A stretch of 7,781 nt of DNA from an uncultured Paracoccaceae bacterium (GCA_937927885.1 CALEZJ010000438.1:1-7781); one strand, 5' to 3'. Counted from the stretch's first letter, positions 1 to 7,239 are shown. Notes: a model not told the origin generated them from the letters alone. Numbers and translations: made by a program.

Positions 1-425
1 GCGCGATGGCGGGCGCGCGGCTGTCGAACGGGACCGAGGTGGTCGGGCAGGTGACCTTCCTTGCGCGGGCGTCGGACCCTGCCACGCGCACCTTCCGTGT
101 CGAATTGACGGTGCCGAACCGCAATCTGGCGATCCGCGACGGGGTCAGCGCCGACATGCTCATCGCCGCCACGGCGGTGCGCGGGCATCTGGTGCCGGGC
201 TCGGCGCTGACGATCAACGATGACGGGCGGCTGGGGCTGCGGCTGGTCGACTCCGACAACCGCACCTTCTTTGCCGAGGTGCAGGTGCTGCGCGACGCGC
301 CACAGGGGTTCTGGGTGACCGGCCTGCCGACCGAGGCCGATGTGGTCGTCGTCGGTCAGGAATATGTGACGGACGGGGTCGAGGTGCGCGTCGTGCGCCG
401 TGAGGCGCAACAGGGCGGGGAATGA
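1..425 (+). CDS. RND efflux periplasmic adaptor (HlyD/MFP family), C-terminal fragment
   Basis: This is the C-terminal part of a membrane fusion protein that links an RND inner-membrane pump to an outer-membrane channel. The reading frame (codons from base 3) is open to the left edge, so the gene starts outside the window; the ATG at 6 is simply an internal Met. The visible 140 residues contain the beta-barrel domain signature DPATRTFRVELTVPN followed by IRDGVSADM, which is typical of RND adaptors, and then a membrane-proximal domain ending in VTGLPTEADVVVVGQEYVTDG. The alpha-hairpin and lipoyl domains and any signal peptide lie upstream and cannot be seen. The TGA at 423-425 is 4 bases before the most likely permease start, so the two genes are co-transcribed and probably translationally coupled. 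The family call is secure; the exported substrate cannot be told from this fragment. Confidence 0.9.
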   Translation, partial: AMAGARLSNGTEVVGQVTFLARASDPATRTFRVELTVPNRNLAIRDGVSADMLIAATAVRGHLVPGSALTINDDGRLGLRLVDSDNRTFFAEVQVLRDAPQGFWVTGLPTEADVVVVGQEYVTDGVEVRVVRREAQQGGE

Positions 426-429
426 TCCG

Positions 430-3400
430 ATGCTGCGGATGATCGACTGGGCCGCGGAACACGCCAGGATGGTTCTGGCCTTCGTGTTCCTGACCCTCGC
501 GGCCGGGGTGCTGGCCTATACCGGTCTGCCCAAGGAGGGCGAGCCGGATATCGAGGTGCCCGCGCTTTTCATCTCGGTGCCGTTTGCCGGGATCTCCGCC
601 ACCGATGCCGAAACCCTGCTGGTGCGCCCGATGGAGCAGGAACTGTCCGGCGCCACCGGCCTGACGCGCATGACCGCGACGGCGCGTCAGGGCTATGCCA
701 GCGTGATTCTGGAATTCGAGTTCGGTTGGGACAAGAACGCCACGCTCGCCGATGTTCGCGACCGCATGAGCCGCGCCTCGGCCAGCTTTCCCGACGGTGC
801 CGACACCTATTCGATCAACGAATTCAACTTTTCGCAGTTCCCCATCGTGATCATCGCGGTTTCGGGCGATGTGCCCGAGCGAACGCTGCTGCGCGCCGCG
901 CGCGACCTCGAACGCGCTGTCGAGGGGATCGAGGCGGTTCTCTCGGCCGATGTGTCGGGCACGCGCGAGGAGATGGTCGAGGTGATCATCGACCCGCTGC
1001 GGCTGGAGGCGTACAACGTCACCGCGGGCGAACTGATCACTGCGGTCACCAACAACAACCGGCTGGTTGCCGCGGGCGACATCGAGACCGAAACCGGGCG
1101 CTTCAGCCTGTCGCTGCCGGGCAGTTTCAACGGGCCGCAGGACATTTATGACCTGCCGATCAAGGTCAACGGCGACCGCGTGGTGACGCTGGGTGATCTG
1201 GCCGAGATCCGCATGACCTTCCAGGACCGCACCGGTATGGCGCGGTTCCAGGGCGAGGCCACGCTGGCGCTGCAAGTCGTCAAGCGCAAGGGGTTCAACC
1301 TGATCGGCACCGTCGAACAGGTGCGCGCCGCCGTCGAGGCCGAGGTGGCGACCTGGCCCGAGGAACTGCGCGCGGCAATCCAGGTGACGCCCGCGCTGGA
1401 CCGCAGCTATCAGGTCGGCGCGATGATCGGCCAGCTCGAAGGCTCGGTTCTCAGCGCGGTGGCGCTGGTGATGATCGTCGTTCTGGCCAGCCTCGGCACG
1501 CGCACCGCGCTGCTGGTCGGCTTTGCCATCCCGTCCTCGTTCCTGCTCAGTTTCATCCTCCTGGGGATCATGGGGGTGACGATCTCGAACATCGTGATGT
1601 TCGGGCTGATCCTCGCGGTGGGGATGCTGGTCGACGGGGCCATCGTCGTCGGCGAATACGCCGACAAGCGCATCTCCGAGGGGCAGGGCCCGATGCGTGC
1701 CTATGTCGAGGCGTCAAAGCGCATGTTCTGGCCGGTGGTCTCGTCGACCGCGACCACGCTTTGCGCCTTTCTGCCGATGCTGTTCTGGCCCGGGGTGGCG
1801 GGCGAGTTCATGGGCATGCTGCCGATCACGCTGATCTTCGTGCTGTCGTCGTCCCTGATCGTGGCGCTGGTCTTCATGCCGATCCTCGGCGGGGTGACGG
1901 GCCGCATCTCGCGCAGGCTCGACCTTTTGGCCGGGCTGCTGCGTCACCTGCCCTGGGTGCTCCGGCTGCCCTTCATGGCGCTGGCGCTGGCCGTTCTGGC
2001 GGGCGGGGTGCTGGCGATGCTGAACCCCGGCCTGCTGTCGCTGCCGCGCGGCGATGTCGTGTCGCTGATCCCGGGCGCCCTTCTGATGATGCTGGGCGCG
2101 TTCGGGATGTCGATTTCGCTGAACGCGCTGAAACCCGGGACCCGGCTGAAGCCCGTGCAGGCAGGCTATCGGCGCACGCTGTTCGGCTGGCTGACCAAGG
2201 CCATCGTCGGCAATCCGGTGATGCCCTTTGTCACCATCGTCGCGGTGGTGGCGGTGGTCTGGCAGATCTTCGCCTATTATGGCGAGAACAATTACGGCGT
2301 GTCCTTCTTTGTCGACACCGAACCCGAGCAGGGCATCGTCTATGTCCGCGCGCGCGGCAACCTGTCGCTGGCCGAACAGGACGCGCTGGTGCGCCAGGTC
2401 GAACAGGTCGTGCTGGCCGAGCGGGGCGTGGCGGCCAGCTTTGCCTTTTCCGGTCGGGGCGGGCTCAGCTCGAACACCGGAGGCGGGCAGGCCCCGCGCG
2501 ATTCCATCGGCCAGATCCAGTTCGAACTGTTGCGCTGGGACCTGCGCGACGGGCGCCCCGATCTGCGCGGGCAGGCAATCCTCGACCGGATGGAGGCGCA
2601 GTTTCGCCAGATCCCCGGCGTCATCACCGAATACATGATCATGTCCGGCGGACCCGCGTCGTCAAAGCCCATCCATCTGCGGCTGACGGGCAGCGATTTC
2701 GCTACGCTGGGACAGGCAGTGGACCGCGTGCAGGCGCAGATGGCGGCGATCGGCGGCATCCAGGGGATCGAGGACAGCCGTCCCTTGCCCGGTATCGACT
2801 GGGAAATCCGCGTCGACACCGCCGCCGCCGGGCGCTTTGGCGCCGATGTGGTGACGGTGGGCGGCATGGTGCAACTGGTCACGCGCGGGCTCATGCTGGA
2901 CACGATGCGCGTGGAAACCTCGGACGAGGAAATCGAGATCCGCGTGCGTCTGCCCGAGGCTGACCGCCTGCTGGCGACGCTCGATACGCTCAGGGTGCAG
3001 ACGCGGTCCGGGCTGGTGCCGTTGTCGAACTTTGTCACCCGCCAGCCGGTGGCGCTGCGCGGCCAGATCGACCGCTTTGGCGAGCAGCGGTTCTTTGACG
3101 TCAAGGCCGATGCGATGCCGGGGCTGATGAGCGTGGTCGACAGCGAGGGGATCGTGCAGCGGCTGGTGCCCGTGGCCGAGGTTGAAGCCCGCCAGCATCC
3201 CCCCGGCAGCGACGCCGCACGCGCCGCCGAGGCGATGCGCACCGAGATCACGGCCGCCGGGTTCTCGCTGATGCCTGTCACCCCGACCGAGCGGATCGCG
3301 GCGCTGACCCGCTGGCTGGAACAGGACAACCCGTTGCCCGAAGGCGTCACCTGGCAATGGACCGGCGAGCAGCAGGACCAGGAGGAATCGACCGCGTTCC

Positions 3401-4128
3401 TCGGCGGCGCCTTTGCCGCGGCGATGGGGTTGATGTTCATCATCCTGCTGGCGCAGTTCAACAGCTTCTACAATTCCGTTCTGGTGCTGGTCGCCGTGGT
3501 ACTGTCGACCGCGGGGGTTCTGGTGGGCATGCTGGTGATGGGGCAGTCGTTCTCGGTCATCATGACCGGGACCGGGATCGTGGCACTTGCCGGGATCGTG
3601 GTGAACAACAACATCGTGCTGATCGACACCTATCAGGAATTCATCCGCTACATGCCGCGGATCGAGGCGATCATCCGCACCGCCGAGCAGCGGCTGCGCC
3701 CGGTCATGCTGACCACGATCACCACGATGGCGGGCCTTGCCCCGATGATGCTGGGACTGAACATCGACTTCATCAACGGGGGCTACACGCTCGACAGCCC
3801 GACCTCGATGTGGTGGAAGCCCCTTGCGACGGCGGTGGTGTTCGGTCTCGGGGTCTCGACGATCCTGACGCTGATGCTGACCCCCGCGCTGCTGGCGGCG
3901 CGCATCTGGATCGAGGCCTTCCTCGGTGCCATTGCGCCGCGGCTGGCGGCGCTGCGCCCCGGTCGCGCGCGCGACGATCGCGCCTTGCTCCAGCGCACCG
4001 CCAGGGTGCGCCATGCCGAGATCATCTGGGACCCGATGGCAAGCCCCGTGGCCGCCCCGGCGTCGGGCGTGGACGAAACGAAACCGCAAAGCCCGCCGCG
4101 CCACCCGCCCCGCCACGCCGCCGAATAG
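430..4128 (+). CDS. RND efflux transporter permease, AcrB/HAE-1-like, enlarged (1232 aa)
   Basis: This is the inner-membrane, proton-driven permease of a tripartite efflux pump. TM1 lies at about residues 13-30, the first porter half at about 35-330, and TM2-TM6 at about 338-500. TM4 carries GMLVDGAIVVGEY (398-410), which keeps one proton-relay Asp (D402); the position of the second Asp in AcrB is Gly. TM7 is at about 598-617, the second porter half at about 620-985, and TM8-TM12 at about 988-1160. TM10 has GIVVNNNIVLID (1055-1066), with Asn where AcrB has its relay Lys, a known variant in related pumps. Usual family length is about 1030-1050 residues. The extra length sits in a hydrophobic pair at about 514-567, a linker at about 910-950, and a Pro/Arg/His-rich tail after 1160. 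The ATG at 430 is preferred because GGGGA (417-421) lies 8 bases upstream and it follows the adaptor stop; a GTG at 400 in the same frame would overlap the adaptor. The substrate is unknown. Confidence 0.93.
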   Translation: MLRMIDWAAEHARMVLAFVFLTLAAGVLAYTGLPKEGEPDIEVPALFISVPFAGISATDAETLLVRPMEQELSGATGLTRMTATARQGYASVILEFEFGWDKNATLADVRDRMSRASASFPDGADTYSINEFNFSQFPIVIIAVSGDVPERTLLRAARDLERAVEGIEAVLSADVSGTREEMVEVIIDPLRLEAYNVTAGELITAVTNNNRLVAAGDIETETGRFSLSLPGSFNGPQDIYDLPIKVNGDRVVTLGDLAEIRMTFQDRTGMARFQGEATLALQVVKRKGFNLIGTVEQVRAAVEAEVATWPEELRAAIQVTPALDRSYQVGAMIGQLEGSVLSAVALVMIVVLASLGTRTALLVGFAIPSSFLLSFILLGIMGVTISNIVMFGLILAVGMLVDGAIVVGEYADKRISEGQGPMRAYVEASKRMFWPVVSSTATTLCAFLPMLFWPGVAGEFMGMLPITLIFVLSSSLIVALVFMPILGGVTGRISRRLDLLAGLLRHLPWVLRLPFMALALAVLAGGVLAMLNPGLLSLPRGDVVSLIPGALLMMLGAFGMSISLNALKPGTRLKPVQAGYRRTLFGWLTKAIVGNPVMPFVTIVAVVAVVWQIFAYYGENNYGVSFFVDTEPEQGIVYVRARGNLSLAEQDALVRQVEQVVLAERGVAASFAFSGRGGLSSNTGGGQAPRDSIGQIQFELLRWDLRDGRPDLRGQAILDRMEAQFRQIPGVITEYMIMSGGPASSKPIHLRLTGSDFATLGQAVDRVQAQMAAIGGIQGIEDSRPLPGIDWEIRVDTAAAGRFGADVVTVGGMVQLVTRGLMLDTMRVETSDEEIEIRVRLPEADRLLATLDTLRVQTRSGLVPLSNFVTRQPVALRGQIDRFGEQRFFDVKADAMPGLMSVVDSEGIVQRLVPVAEVEARQHPPGSDAARAAEAMRTEITAAGFSLMPVTPTERIAALTRWLEQDNPLPEGVTWQWTGEQQDQEESTAFLGGAFAAAMGLMFIILLAQFNSFYNSVLVLVAVVLSTAGVLVGMLVMGQSFSVIMTGTGIVALAGIVVNNNIVLIDTYQEFIRYMPRIEAIIRTAEQRLRPVMLTTITTMAGLAPMMLGLNIDFINGGYTLDSPTSMWWKPLATAVVFGLGVSTILTLMLTPALLAARIWIEAFLGAIAPRLAALRPGRARDDRALLQRTARVRHAEIIWDPMASPVAAPASGVDETKPQSPPRHPPRHAAE

Positions 4129-4150
4129 CGTCCCCGGGCCCGGCGAGAAG

Positions 4151-4177
4151 GTAGGGTGGGGTTCAACCCCACCCTAC
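4151..4177. terminator. Perfect hairpin between convergent genes (bidirectional terminator or REP-like palindrome)
   Basis: The arms are GTAGGGTGGGGTT (4151-4163) and AACCCCACCCTAC (4165-4177), exact reverse complements around a single C. In RNA this gives a 12-bp stem with a 3-base loop. It lies between the permease stop (4128) and the stop of the minus-strand DUF2783 gene (4219), so it can serve both transcripts. No long T run follows on either strand, so it is not a textbook intrinsic terminator. From memory, GTAGGGTGGG palindromes recur between genes in many proteobacteria, so a dispersed REP-like element is an equal possibility. The rest of the 90-base gap holds only a small CCGGGCCCGG palindrome (4134-4143). 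Confidence 0.6.
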
Positions 4178-4218
4178 GACCCCCTTTCAAGTGCCGGAAG
4201 GTGCGGGAGTCGCGCGCG

Positions 4219-4407
4219 TCATCCCCTTGCCAATGCCAGCGCCTGACGGATCACCTCGGGGTCGCCGATGTGGTTCATCAGGGTCAGGATCAGCCGGGCA
4301 TTGAGCGCGTCGCTTTCGGGTTTCGACAGCCCTTCGTGCACGTCGATCAGCATCTGATAGACGTCATCGGCGCGCGGGGTGTTGCGGGTGGTGATGAGGT
4401 CGGCCAT
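4219..4407 (-). CDS. DUF2783 small protein, candidate coupling partner of the adjacent monooxygenase
   Basis: This is a complete 62-residue soluble protein beginning MADLITTRNTPRADDVYQML, with no signal peptide or membrane helix. It looks all-helical, and the segment DALNARLILTLMNHIGDPEVI is recognisable as the DUF2783 family. It is the last gene of the operon: its ATG (4407-4405) comes 3 bases after the monooxygenase stop, with a strong AAGGAGGG site 7 bases upstream. DUF2783 genes are, as I recall, usually next to FAD-dependent aromatic hydroxylases. The arrangement of a large flavoprotein plus a roughly 7-kDa partner matches the two-component 3-hydroxyphenylacetate 6-hydroxylase MhaA/MhaB of Pseudomonas putida, in which the small protein acts as a coupling factor. 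Family membership is fairly sure; the coupling role is inferred from size and position. Confidence 0.82.
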   Translation of the reverse strand: MADLITTRNTPRADDVYQMLIDVHEGLSKPESDALNARLILTLMNHIGDPEVIRQALALARG

Positions 4408-4410
4408 GGC

Positions 4411-6033
4411 TCAGCCCTCCTTGCCGATGGCGCGCGCCAGCGCGGCGGCGACGGCGGTTGCGTCAAAGGCGGGCCAGCGCGCGGCGACATGCTGGTCCGG
4501 GCGGATCAGGTAGACGGCGCCGGATGCCGTGCCCAGATAGCGGTCCTTCACCAGGGGTGCCTCGACGCTCGACAGCGCGATGACCTCGCAGGCGAGGCCA
4601 TGCGCGGCAAAGGCCGACGGGGCCTCGGCGTCGATGGCAAGGATCTGAAAGCGCGGTGCGTCGCGCCCGCCCAACCGGTCGAGCAGATACCCCCCCGGCA
4701 CCGGGAGATCGGCGCAGGGCGAACCGGGGCGCGAGCGGGCAGGGCCATACGGCAGCTCGTCGGGCGTGTTCAGGGGCGAGCCGTCATAGGTGCACGGCAG
4801 GCTGAGACGCCCGGAATTGACGAAGGGCCGCGCGAAATCGTGCGTCTCCGCCAGATCCAGCACCGCGTCACGGAAAATTCGGCTGGTTTCGGATTTCGGC
4901 GTGATGAAATCGGTCGAGCGGCTGGAGTTCAGGATATTCTCCGCCGCGCCGTGGATGCGCTCGGCGTCATAGCTGTCCAGCAGGCTTTCAGGTGCGGTGC
5001 CGTCGAGGATCAGTCGCAGCTTCCACGCCAGATTGTCGGTGTCCTGCAAGCCGCTGTTGGCGCCGCGCGCGCCAAAGGGCGAGACCTGATGCGCCGAGTC
5101 CCCGGCAAAGATCACCCGGCCCTGATGGAACTTCTCCATCCGGCGGCACTGGAAGGTGTAGATCGACGACCATTCCAGTTGATACCTGAGATCCTCGCCC
5201 AGCATGGCGCGCAGGCGGCGGTCGATGTTTTCCGGCTTCAGCTCATCCTCGCGGTCGATGTCCCAGCCGATCTGGAAATCGATGCGCCAGACATTGTCGG
5301 GCTGCTTGTGCAAGAGCGCAGACTGACCCCTGTTGAACGGCGGGTCGAACCAGAACCAGCGTTCGGTCGGGAACTCGGCCTCCATGATCACATCGGCGAT
5401 CAGGAAATTGTCCTCGAACACCCGGCCCACGAAGTCGAGCCCCATCATCTTGCGCACCGGCGACCCCGCACCGTCGCAGGCAACCAGCCAGTCGGTCGTC
5501 AGACGATAGGCGCCGTCCGGAGTGTCGATGCTCAGCGTCACATGGTCGTCGGCGGGCTCGATGGCGGTCAGCTTGTTGCGCCCGCGCAGTTCGATCGGAG
5601 CCCCGGAAGCGCGCAATTCGTTGACGCGGGCGACCAGATATTCCTCGAAATAATACTGCTGAAGGTTGATGAAGGCGGGGAACTTGTGCCCGTCCTCGGG
5701 CAAGAGGTTGAATTCATAGACCTGCCGAGTGTCGAAAAAGACCTTGCCAAGGTTCCATTCGACACCCTTCGCCACCATCGGCGCGGCGCATCCCAACCGG
5801 TCGAGGATCTCCAGAGGCCGTTTGGCATAGCAGACCGCGCGGCTGCCAAAGCTGACCTTGTCGTTGTCGTCGAGAACCAGCACCTCGACCCCTTGCTGCG
5901 CCAGATCGATGGCCAGACCCAGCCCGACGGGTCCCGCTCCGACCACCACGACCCGGTGGCGCACGGGTTCAGCGGCGCCCTGATCGGCGCTGCGGGCATA
6001 GGGATATAGAGGAATTTCAAAGATCTTGTTCAT
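4411..6033 (-). CDS. FAD-dependent aromatic-ring monooxygenase (MhpA/PheA/MhaA-like hydroxylase)
   Basis: This is a complete 540-residue class A flavoprotein hydroxylase, a family that uses NAD(P)H and O2 to add a hydroxyl to a phenolic ring in the cytoplasm. The FAD-binding Rossmann motif VVVVGAGPVGLG (28-39) is followed by the strand end LVLDDND (52-58). The DG motif is ACDGAGSPVRK (185-195) and the second FAD motif is FAGDSAHQVSPFGARGANSG (309-328). The last 100 residues, including VKDRYLGTASGAVYLIRPDQHV, look like the thioredoxin-like C-terminal domain of phenol-hydroxylase-type enzymes, and no CxxC is present. The ATG (6033-6031) overlaps the TGA of the upstream small membrane gene as ATGA, with GGAAGG 7 bases before it. 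The same frame stays open further upstream, but that would run through the upstream gene. 3-Hydroxyphenylacetate, 3-(3-hydroxyphenyl)propionate or another phenolic acid could be the substrate; the DUF2783 neighbour favours an MhaA-like enzyme. Confidence 0.93.
   Translation of the reverse strand: MNKIFEIPLYPYARSADQGAAEPVRHRVVVVGAGPVGLGLAIDLAQQGVEVLVLDDNDKVSFGSRAVCYAKRPLEILDRLGCAAPMVAKGVEWNLGKVFFDTRQVYEFNLLPEDGHKFPAFINLQQYYFEEYLVARVNELRASGAPIELRGRNKLTAIEPADDHVTLSIDTPDGAYRLTTDWLVACDGAGSPVRKMMGLDFVGRVFEDNFLIADVIMEAEFPTERWFWFDPPFNRGQSALLHKQPDNVWRIDFQIGWDIDREDELKPENIDRRLRAMLGEDLRYQLEWSSIYTFQCRRMEKFHQGRVIFAGDSAHQVSPFGARGANSGLQDTDNLAWKLRLILDGTAPESLLDSYDAERIHGAAENILNSSRSTDFITPKSETSRIFRDAVLDLAETHDFARPFVNSGRLSLPCTYDGSPLNTPDELPYGPARSRPGSPCADLPVPGGYLLDRLGGRDAPRFQILAIDAEAPSAFAAHGLACEVIALSSVEAPLVKDRYLGTASGAVYLIRPDQHVAARWPAFDATAVAAALARAIGKEG
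4415..4422 (-). promoter_or_regulatory. Strong ribosome binding site for the DUF2783 gene
   Basis: On the minus strand AAGGAGGG lies 7 bases before the ATG at 4407-4405. It sits inside the last codons of the monooxygenase gene. It is the strongest Shine-Dalgarno match in the operon, which suggests that the small protein is made at a level at least equal to the flavoprotein, as expected for a stoichiometric partner. Confidence 0.7.
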
Positions 6034-6236
6034 TTCTGTCCCTTCCACAGGTTCCAGCCGGACCACAACGCGCTGCCGACCAGAAAACCGCCTCCGAAAA
6101 TGCCGATCTCCAGCCAGGCAGCCGCGCCGTTCAGCCCGTGGCGCGACAGCGCGACACTGAACAGCGCCAGCCCGGCCAGCGAAAAGACCAGCCGGAACCA
6201 ATGCTCGCCACGGGTGGGGCCAAAGCGCCCGGCCAC
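6030..6236 (-). CDS. Small two-helix membrane protein, unknown function
   Basis: This is a small protein of about 68 residues with two hydrophobic segments, roughly WFRLVFSLAGLALFSVALS and WLEIGIFGGGFLVGSALW. They are joined by a short loop (RHGLNGAAA), and the protein ends in the charged tail KGQK. Basic residues precede helix 1 and follow helix 2, which suggests both ends are cytoplasmic. I do not recognise the family. Its TGA overlaps the monooxygenase ATG (ATGA), so translation is probably coupled. The chosen GTG (6236-6234) begins 5 bases after the upstream gene stops and has GAGG just before it. A GTG at 6263-6261 would give 77 residues and overlap the upstream gene by 22 bases without a clear ribosome site. 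The tight packing, the coding-like hydrophobic pattern and the coupled overlap argue that it is real. A role as membrane anchor or transport accessory for the hydroxylase cassette is a guess. Confidence 0.7.
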   Translation of the reverse strand: MAGRFGPTRGEHWFRLVFSLAGLALFSVALSRHGLNGAAAWLEIGIFGGGFLVGSALWSGWNLWKGQK

Positions 6237-6241
6237 CGGCC

Positions 6242-7192
6242 TCAGCCCTGCAAATCCGCCCACATCTGGCGGTCGCGCTCGGCGGTCCAGATGCGCGGCG
6301 TGTCGATGCCGCGCGCCTCGTCATAGGCGCGGCCGACATTGAACGGCAGGCAATGCTCGTAGATCGCGTAATCCTTGAACTTGGGGTCGCATTCCGCGCG
6401 CACGGCGTTCCACGCCTCCTTCAGGCTGCCGCCACGCGCTGCGACGCGCTGCACCGGACGATAGGTGCTGTCGACGAAATCGCGGGTGTTCGCGATGGCC
6501 TTGGCGACCATCTCGCGGCCGATCAGCGCATCGCCCCGGCCCGGCGCGATGGCCACCGGATCATAGGCGGCGATATTGGCCAGCGTGGCGCCCCAATCCG
6601 CGAAATGCCCGTCGCCGCAGTAACAGGCCGAGTGGTATTCGACGATGTCGCCGGTGAACATGACGCCCGAATCCGGCACCCAGCCCACCGCGTCGCCCGC
6701 CGTATGCGCCCGCCCCGGGGTCAGGATATCGACGCGCCGGTTGCCCAGAAAGACACTCATCGCGCCCTTGAAAGTGGTGGTGGGCCAGGTCAGGCCGGGG
6801 ATTTCCTCGTGCCCCTGAAAGAGCCGCGGAAAGCGGCCGAACTCGCTGTCCCAGTCTTCCTGCCCGCGCTCGACGACCATGGCGCGCGTGGCGTCGGACA
6901 TGATGACCTCGCGCGCCCCGTAAGCGCTGGCCCCCAGCACCCGGACCGCGTGATAATGCGTCAGCACCAGGTGGCTGATCGGCTTGTCGGTGACCTGCCG
7001 GATGCATTCGACCACCTTGCGTGCCAGTCGCGGGGTCGCCTGAGCCTCGATCACCATGACCGAATCCTCGCCGATGATGACGCCTGAATTCGGATCGCCC
7101 TCGGCAGTAAAGGCATAGAGTCCCTCGCCGATCTCGGTGAAGGAGACCTTTTTCTCGGTCATGTCGCCCTGGGATGCGAAAGCTTTGCTCAT
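6242..7192 (-). CDS. Metallo-beta-lactamase-fold protein with degenerate metal motif
   Basis: This is a soluble 316-residue protein of the MBL-fold hydrolase superfamily. Residues 33-50 (DPNSGVIIGEDSVMVIEA) match the first strands of the fold. LVLTHYHAVRVLGA (75-88) sits where HxHxDH is expected, but only H79 and H81 remain: the Asp and third His are Val and Arg. Later elements are kept: GRAHTAGD with H163, and MFTGDIVEY with the bridging Asp D182. The final metal His motif appears as PGRGD (217-221). A cluster YHSACYCGDGHF (186-197) offers other possible ligands. The ATG at 7192-7190 is preferred because AAGGA lies 11 bases upstream. An ATG at 7231 is almost on the predicted transcription start, and an ATG at 7162 (MTEKK) would give 306 residues. 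It heads the operon with the aromatic hydroxylase and faces a MarR gene. A hydrolytic or lactonase-like role is possible, as is a non-canonical metal site; antibiotic resistance is not implied. Confidence 0.9.
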   Translation of the reverse strand: MSKAFASQGDMTEKKVSFTEIGEGLYAFTAEGDPNSGVIIGEDSVMVIEAQATPRLARKVVECIRQVTDKPISHLVLTHYHAVRVLGASAYGAREVIMSDATRAMVVERGQEDWDSEFGRFPRLFQGHEEIPGLTWPTTTFKGAMSVFLGNRRVDILTPGRAHTAGDAVGWVPDSGVMFTGDIVEYHSACYCGDGHFADWGATLANIAAYDPVAIAPGRGDALIGREMVAKAIANTRDFVDSTYRPVQRVAARGGSLKEAWNAVRAECDPKFKDYAIYEHCLPFNVGRAYDEARGIDTPRIWTAERDRQMWADLQG

Positions 7193-7203
7193 CGGGGGTG
7201 CCG

Positions 7204-7208
7204 TCCTT
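7204..7208 (-). promoter_or_regulatory. Ribosome binding site deciding the MBL-fold gene start
   Basis: On the minus strand AAGGA lies 11 bases before the ATG at 7192-7190. Neither the upstream ATG at 7231 nor the downstream ATG at 7162 has an equally good site, so this favours the 316-residue form. The spacing is a little long, so the choice is not certain. Confidence 0.5.
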
Positions 7209-7239
7209 GGTTTCGTGACTGTGCGAATCATGTTTGGGC

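Noticed and set aside
400..429. A GTG start for the permease at 400, adding 10 residues
   Set aside because: It would overlap the adaptor gene by 26 bases, and the added residues (MRRNRAGNDP) are just the adaptor's end read in another frame. The ATG at 430 has a good ribosome site.
2662..4116. A 484-codon open frame antisense to the RND permease, and other long frames at 214-1275, 1761-2963 and 2340-3461
   Set aside because: All lie inside the permease gene, have compositions expected of GC-rich shadow frames, and lack domains or ribosome sites.
4156..6009. A 617-codon open frame on the plus strand, antisense to the hydroxylase and DUF2783 genes
   Set aside because: Its product is low-complexity, rich in Arg, Gly, Asp and His, with no recognisable domain. 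The opposite strand encodes a clear flavoprotein with every motif in place. Long antisense frames are common in GC-rich coding DNA.
6242..7192. The MBL-fold gene as an antibiotic-resistance beta-lactamase
   Set aside because: It has no signal peptide, lacks the full zinc motif and sits in an aromatic-metabolism operon. Fold membership alone does not imply beta-lactamase activity.
7193..7231. An N-terminal extension of the MBL-fold protein from the ATG at 7231
   Set aside because: There is no ribosome site before it, the added residues do not look like part of the fold or a signal peptide, and it falls at the predicted transcription start.
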